Of a stretch of DNA of 64,000 nucleotides, positions 60,191 to 64,000 are shown in pieces (the stretch's first letter is position 1; every line of letters starts with the position of its first letter). The translations under genes and the position numbers were made by a program. Source of the stretch: Sphagnum compactum (lineage: Eukaryota > Bryophyta > Sphagnopsida > Sphagnales); contig OZ234500.1 of the NCBI GenBank assembly GCA_965153455.1, positions 14,383,579 to 14,447,578 of the forward strand. Reading direction: 5' to 3'. A model generated the notes under the pieces. It saw only the letters and a program-made list of their open reading frames with translations. It was not told where the DNA came from and did no database searches.

Positions 60191-63100
60191 ATCATTATAA
60201 AGAACCATTGCTATGAAATTTGGATTTGTAAATATGCTAATGATATAGTGTTTTTCAAAGGGGTAATTAAAAAGAATGATTGACTTTGTTTAGCTCTCAC
60301 AGTGATTAGCACATGTGTGATGCCTTTTAATTGAACTTCATTATACATTTTTCAATATTTCATATTTATGGGTAAAGGTGGGGAAATAACTTCCACATTA
60401 TTTTGGACATGACAAGTGTTGGTGGAGGCACACATACAAGGTGTGGGTGGATTTTGCTTTTATTAATTTAGGTACAAGAAGTTTTAGAAAAGTACATTAT
60501 TCCAACATTGCCAAAGCAACAAGTTTACATAGTTCTCCACACATATTTCAAAATTGTAGTAACATTTTTAACTAAGTAGTAAAATGTTTTTAAAAAACTC
60601 ATGTCATAAACTATATTGAATATCAAATTTTAGGAGAAAAAATCCTGCTCAAATCCAAGAACATGATTCTTTCACAACTCTAAGTACACTATGAAAGTAA
60701 CATCATTAGTCAAGTGAGTTTTCACCTTTGAATATAATGGGGATGTAGACTCCATGCCAAACTAATTTTCAATCAAATTATTAGGTTGACCTTTCAAGGT
60801 TGAAAATGTATTAATTGATGAATATTCAAAAGGCTTTCACCATGATAAGTAATTCATGATCTAGCTTTAGTTGGGGATTGATTTATCAATTCAATAGTGG
60901 TCAACCAATGGTCATTGGCCACTATAACAAAGTATGAAATAATAGACATCAACAAGCTTAATCTATTATTGTTCATATAAACTTGGAAACAATTTGTTTC
61001 ATAGCTAGCTAACTAGGATTTTGAATAACTTATTATCATAGTGCCAAATTAGTTTGACCAGATTTGGTTTTCATGTTGTACTTAGTGGGATTTATAACAA
61101 TGTTGTTTGATTTTTGATTTTGAAAAATCATTAGTGTGGTTTTGAAAATGTTTTACAAGATTTATGAGGCCTTCATTTGTAGAGATTTCCCAAAAAAATT
61201 GGAGCTTGTACATCCAGTTTAAATTAGGTTAATTCCATATACAATGCATCCAACTAATTTTAATAACTTGCCTAAATAAGTACCAACACTCATGGAGTGG
61301 GGTAGGAGTGTAGGAGGAAATGGGGATGGATAGAATCAAAAGAAAAATCTTGACAACCAACAAGATAAGGCATAAACAATGAAACGATCCATTGATTTTT
61401 CCTTTTGGGAAAAAAAATATTTTTTTATTTTTTTCAAGGAGAAATGGAACCGATGAATTGATAACTAGTAGAACTGTGAGTTGGTAGAAGTATGAATTAA
61501 CAATCACTAGATCTTATTGGAAACCACTAGTTCTTAATGCATTGAACTATGGTTGTTCACTAAGTTAGAACTATAAAATAGGTCCCATTGTATTTAGTGG
61601 AGGTAAGCCTGAGGGCTCAAAACTCAATCTGAAATTTTAGAGTGCCATGTGGCCACAAGCACCTTCACAATAATATTTTTTTCCTTGCTACCTTCCTTTC
61701 ATAGCCCTTGAATTACTATGACAGTCATTAATTGCATCAACAATAAAAGGAATTCAATAGCTATCACTTTTTTGGTGTTGTCATAAGTATAATAGATGGC
61801 CCCGGTGGGTTCGTTTTTTCTTACTGCCATAATTACAATAAGGGAAGGTTTGGGTTCGTTTTTTCTTGTTGTCATAAGTATAGTAGGTGGTGGGATTTAT
61901 TTACGTTTTCTCTCATGGTGCATGAAGAGGAGCAATAGTTTTTTTACAAAGGATGAAATTTCAACGTTTTGGAGCTTGCTTGCTTGGTGTAAAAGCAGCC
62001 TGTCCGAAGGCTTACAAGAGGACTGCAACAAATTCAAGTAGCTACTATTGTGCTCATTAGATAGATGATAGAAACATTCAAAAGTAAAAATTAGACTGAA
62101 ATAACATAGAAAAAGAAAAACCTTTTGATTCTATACATGATTCTTTACATTTGTGATGTAATGCTCATAATTGATTTATGTGATGTTTGATTCCATGACT
62201 ACATGATGGATAGAATGGTGGTGGGTCATCATTATTAGTAATAGCAACAGTTTTGATTGAAGTGCCAAAACAAGCAGCACAAGAAATACAGTAGCACACT
62301 GCAAGCAACCCATACTGGTATATTTCATGAACCATTGGAACAAAATAAACAAACAACCTTACTTCATGTATATAGATATTTAAAAATTCATTTGAACTTT
62401 TATTTGCTCACGATTGTTTCAAAGTTTAGATTTTTTAAGAATTAATATGAGATTTACCCACATCTAATTAATAAAATCAATAATAGGCGATCCATATTCC
62501 AATGAATGTTAAGTGGATTTTGGTGTTTCAATTTCCAAAACCAACCACAATATTAAAACACACATTACTTTTAGAATCATTACACACCTTATAGAATTTT
62601 GATTTTTTATAAAAATATAAATTGAAATGCCCTTCACCCACTTTGCATTGTTTATTATATTTATTGAACATCAATTTAAAAAGGTTTTAAAACAAAATTT
62701 TGTTTTGTTCCTTCTTGACTATGACCATGCATTGCACATCCAATTTACTTGGTAGGAAAAAAAAAAGACCCAACAATTGAAAGGGAAAAAATATGAATAC
62801 CCTTCATAAAATTCAACTTTAGGCCTACCTCCACTCTACGTCCCAAAAGGGACCAACTAGTTTGAAATTAAATAAAAAAATGATTCTTTGATTTGTAGAG
62901 AGACCCCAGATAGTGGTTTGCATTGTTGCCTCCATTTAATTTGTTAACCAGGAGCAATTCCACTGGAAGTAATAAATTGGATTACACAATTTATTTTGAA
63001 TGATGTTCAGATATTTTATGATGAAGAGGGCTAATAATGGAAGTAAATGTGCATCTAGGATTCAATGCTTGTAAAAGGCACTAAATGCCAAATCTATTGC

Positions 63101-64000
63101 TCCTAATTGGCCGACTATAATAATTGGGCCCAAGTGATTGAATTTAAGCAGTCTTTCATCTTATATTATTTCATTTTTCATGTTTATAGGTGGGGATTGA
63201 GAAAAAATTAAAACACTAGGTTGAATTTGATAAATATTAGCATAGGACCTTGAAAATATGAGGTACGGGTGAAGCTGCTCGAAATATGAATTAGTTGTTT
63301 TTTAGACTTAAGGTTTAATACATACAATACTCCCTCCACTTCATCCTCTACAAATTATAATCACTATGTAACTTGTTAACATGTTATCACCTTGTTTTTC
63401 TTTTTAAGGAATTTAGGTAGTAGATTGCAGAGAGGTCGTCAAATTAATGTCTACAGCCAGGTTAATGAATCACTAGTGTTATCGTTGTTGTGTGGAATTA
63501 TCCATGGGATTAAACACAGCTGAGACATTCTTTCTTCATCCATGGGGGTGAGACTTCTCTTATAAATGAAAGTGCTAATTTATTCTAATTTATTCTCTTC
63601 CCATGCCCTTGCCAATCAATGTAAATCTTTTTCAAGTTAGCTTCACTTGTTACTTCACCATGTTTGAAGCATTTGAAACATGAAGCAAACGTGGTGCTCA
63701 CTGGCACAAGTTTCTATGCTTTTACTTGTAATGATGAAGATTCAAGACAGGGCATCCATCCAATATTTAGTTAATTGGCTTGGACAAAAAGTTTGAATTT
63801 GTTTACTTTGTGTTACTGAATTTTTGGTTTGGAAACTCAGTAATGCAGAACGGAAAACTCCAATGGCACAATGGTCATCTATCTTCTTCTGGCCTATGGA
63901 TGTGGGTGTAACATTGTCCAGAGTTTGAACACCAGAGCTGATGGTCAGATTCCACACCAAAGAGTCTGATTGAATTACTTTTAGGCCATAGGAGCATTGG
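60191..64000. other. AT-rich spacer to window end, nothing recognised
   Basis: Only short open frames on either strand. A partial duplication at about 61745-61890 (GGGTTCGTTTTTTCTTACTG / GGGTTCGTTTTTTCTTGTTG and GTTGTCATAAGTATA twice) is the only clear structure. Confidence 0.5.

Noticed and set aside
1-64000. CRISPR arrays, operons, ribosome binding sites, tRNA or rRNA genes
   Set aside because: The gene structure is eukaryotic with spliceosomal introns, and no RNA gene could be recognised by eye on either strand.

Overview
The window looks like nuclear DNA of a land plant, most likely a fern or another seed-free, motile-sperm lineage. Genes are split by short GT-AG introns and sit among AT-rich, repeat-rich spacers. 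The recognisable proteins are plant-specific (BBR/BPC factor, RSL-like bHLH, S1/SPH secreted protein, PLS-type PPR) or eukaryotic housekeeping (PAM16, acyl-CoA oxidase). A PKA regulatory subunit, absent from flowering plants as far as is known, points to a lineage that keeps flagellated sperm. The species cannot be fixed from the sequence alone.

Layout: 1-3158 (+), a bHLH gene whose first intron carries a degenerate minisatellite. 3.2-14.2 kb holds a decayed Ty1/copia element (minus strand), a CACTA-type hairpin MITE, two degenerate tandem-repeat fields and a decayed zinc-knuckle coding region. 14.2-19.7 kb is a compact gene pair, both plus strand: a four-exon VOC/glyoxalase-like gene and a nine-exon gene for a cAMP-dependent protein kinase regulatory subunit. 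20.6-29.1 kb is framed by a diverged inverted duplication (arms about 1.4-1.5 kb) around an intact BASIC PENTACYSTEINE gene. 29.3-35.3 kb is a graveyard: a PPR pseudogene (minus) stands head to head with a decayed coiled-coil frame and a truncated acyl-CoA oxidase pseudogene (plus). 37.9-39.4 kb carries PAM16, the mitochondrial import motor subunit. 39.4-46.9 kb is spacer with two satellite-like arrays and a recent 74-bp duplication. 46.9-47.4 kb is a secreted SPH-like gene (minus). 48-64 kb is gene-poor, with a foldback element and a clear 2.3-kb non-autonomous CACTA transposon flanked by an ATG target duplication.

The genes do not form a pathway; this is an ordinary eukaryotic arrangement of unrelated loci. 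The most notable item is the PKA regulatory subunit: both cyclic-nucleotide domains, a type-I-like pseudosubstrate and conserved capping aromatics are intact, but no dimerisation/docking domain is visible. Splice joins were worked out by hand from reading phase and GT-AG signals; in the intact genes they join in phase, apart from uncertain first exons.
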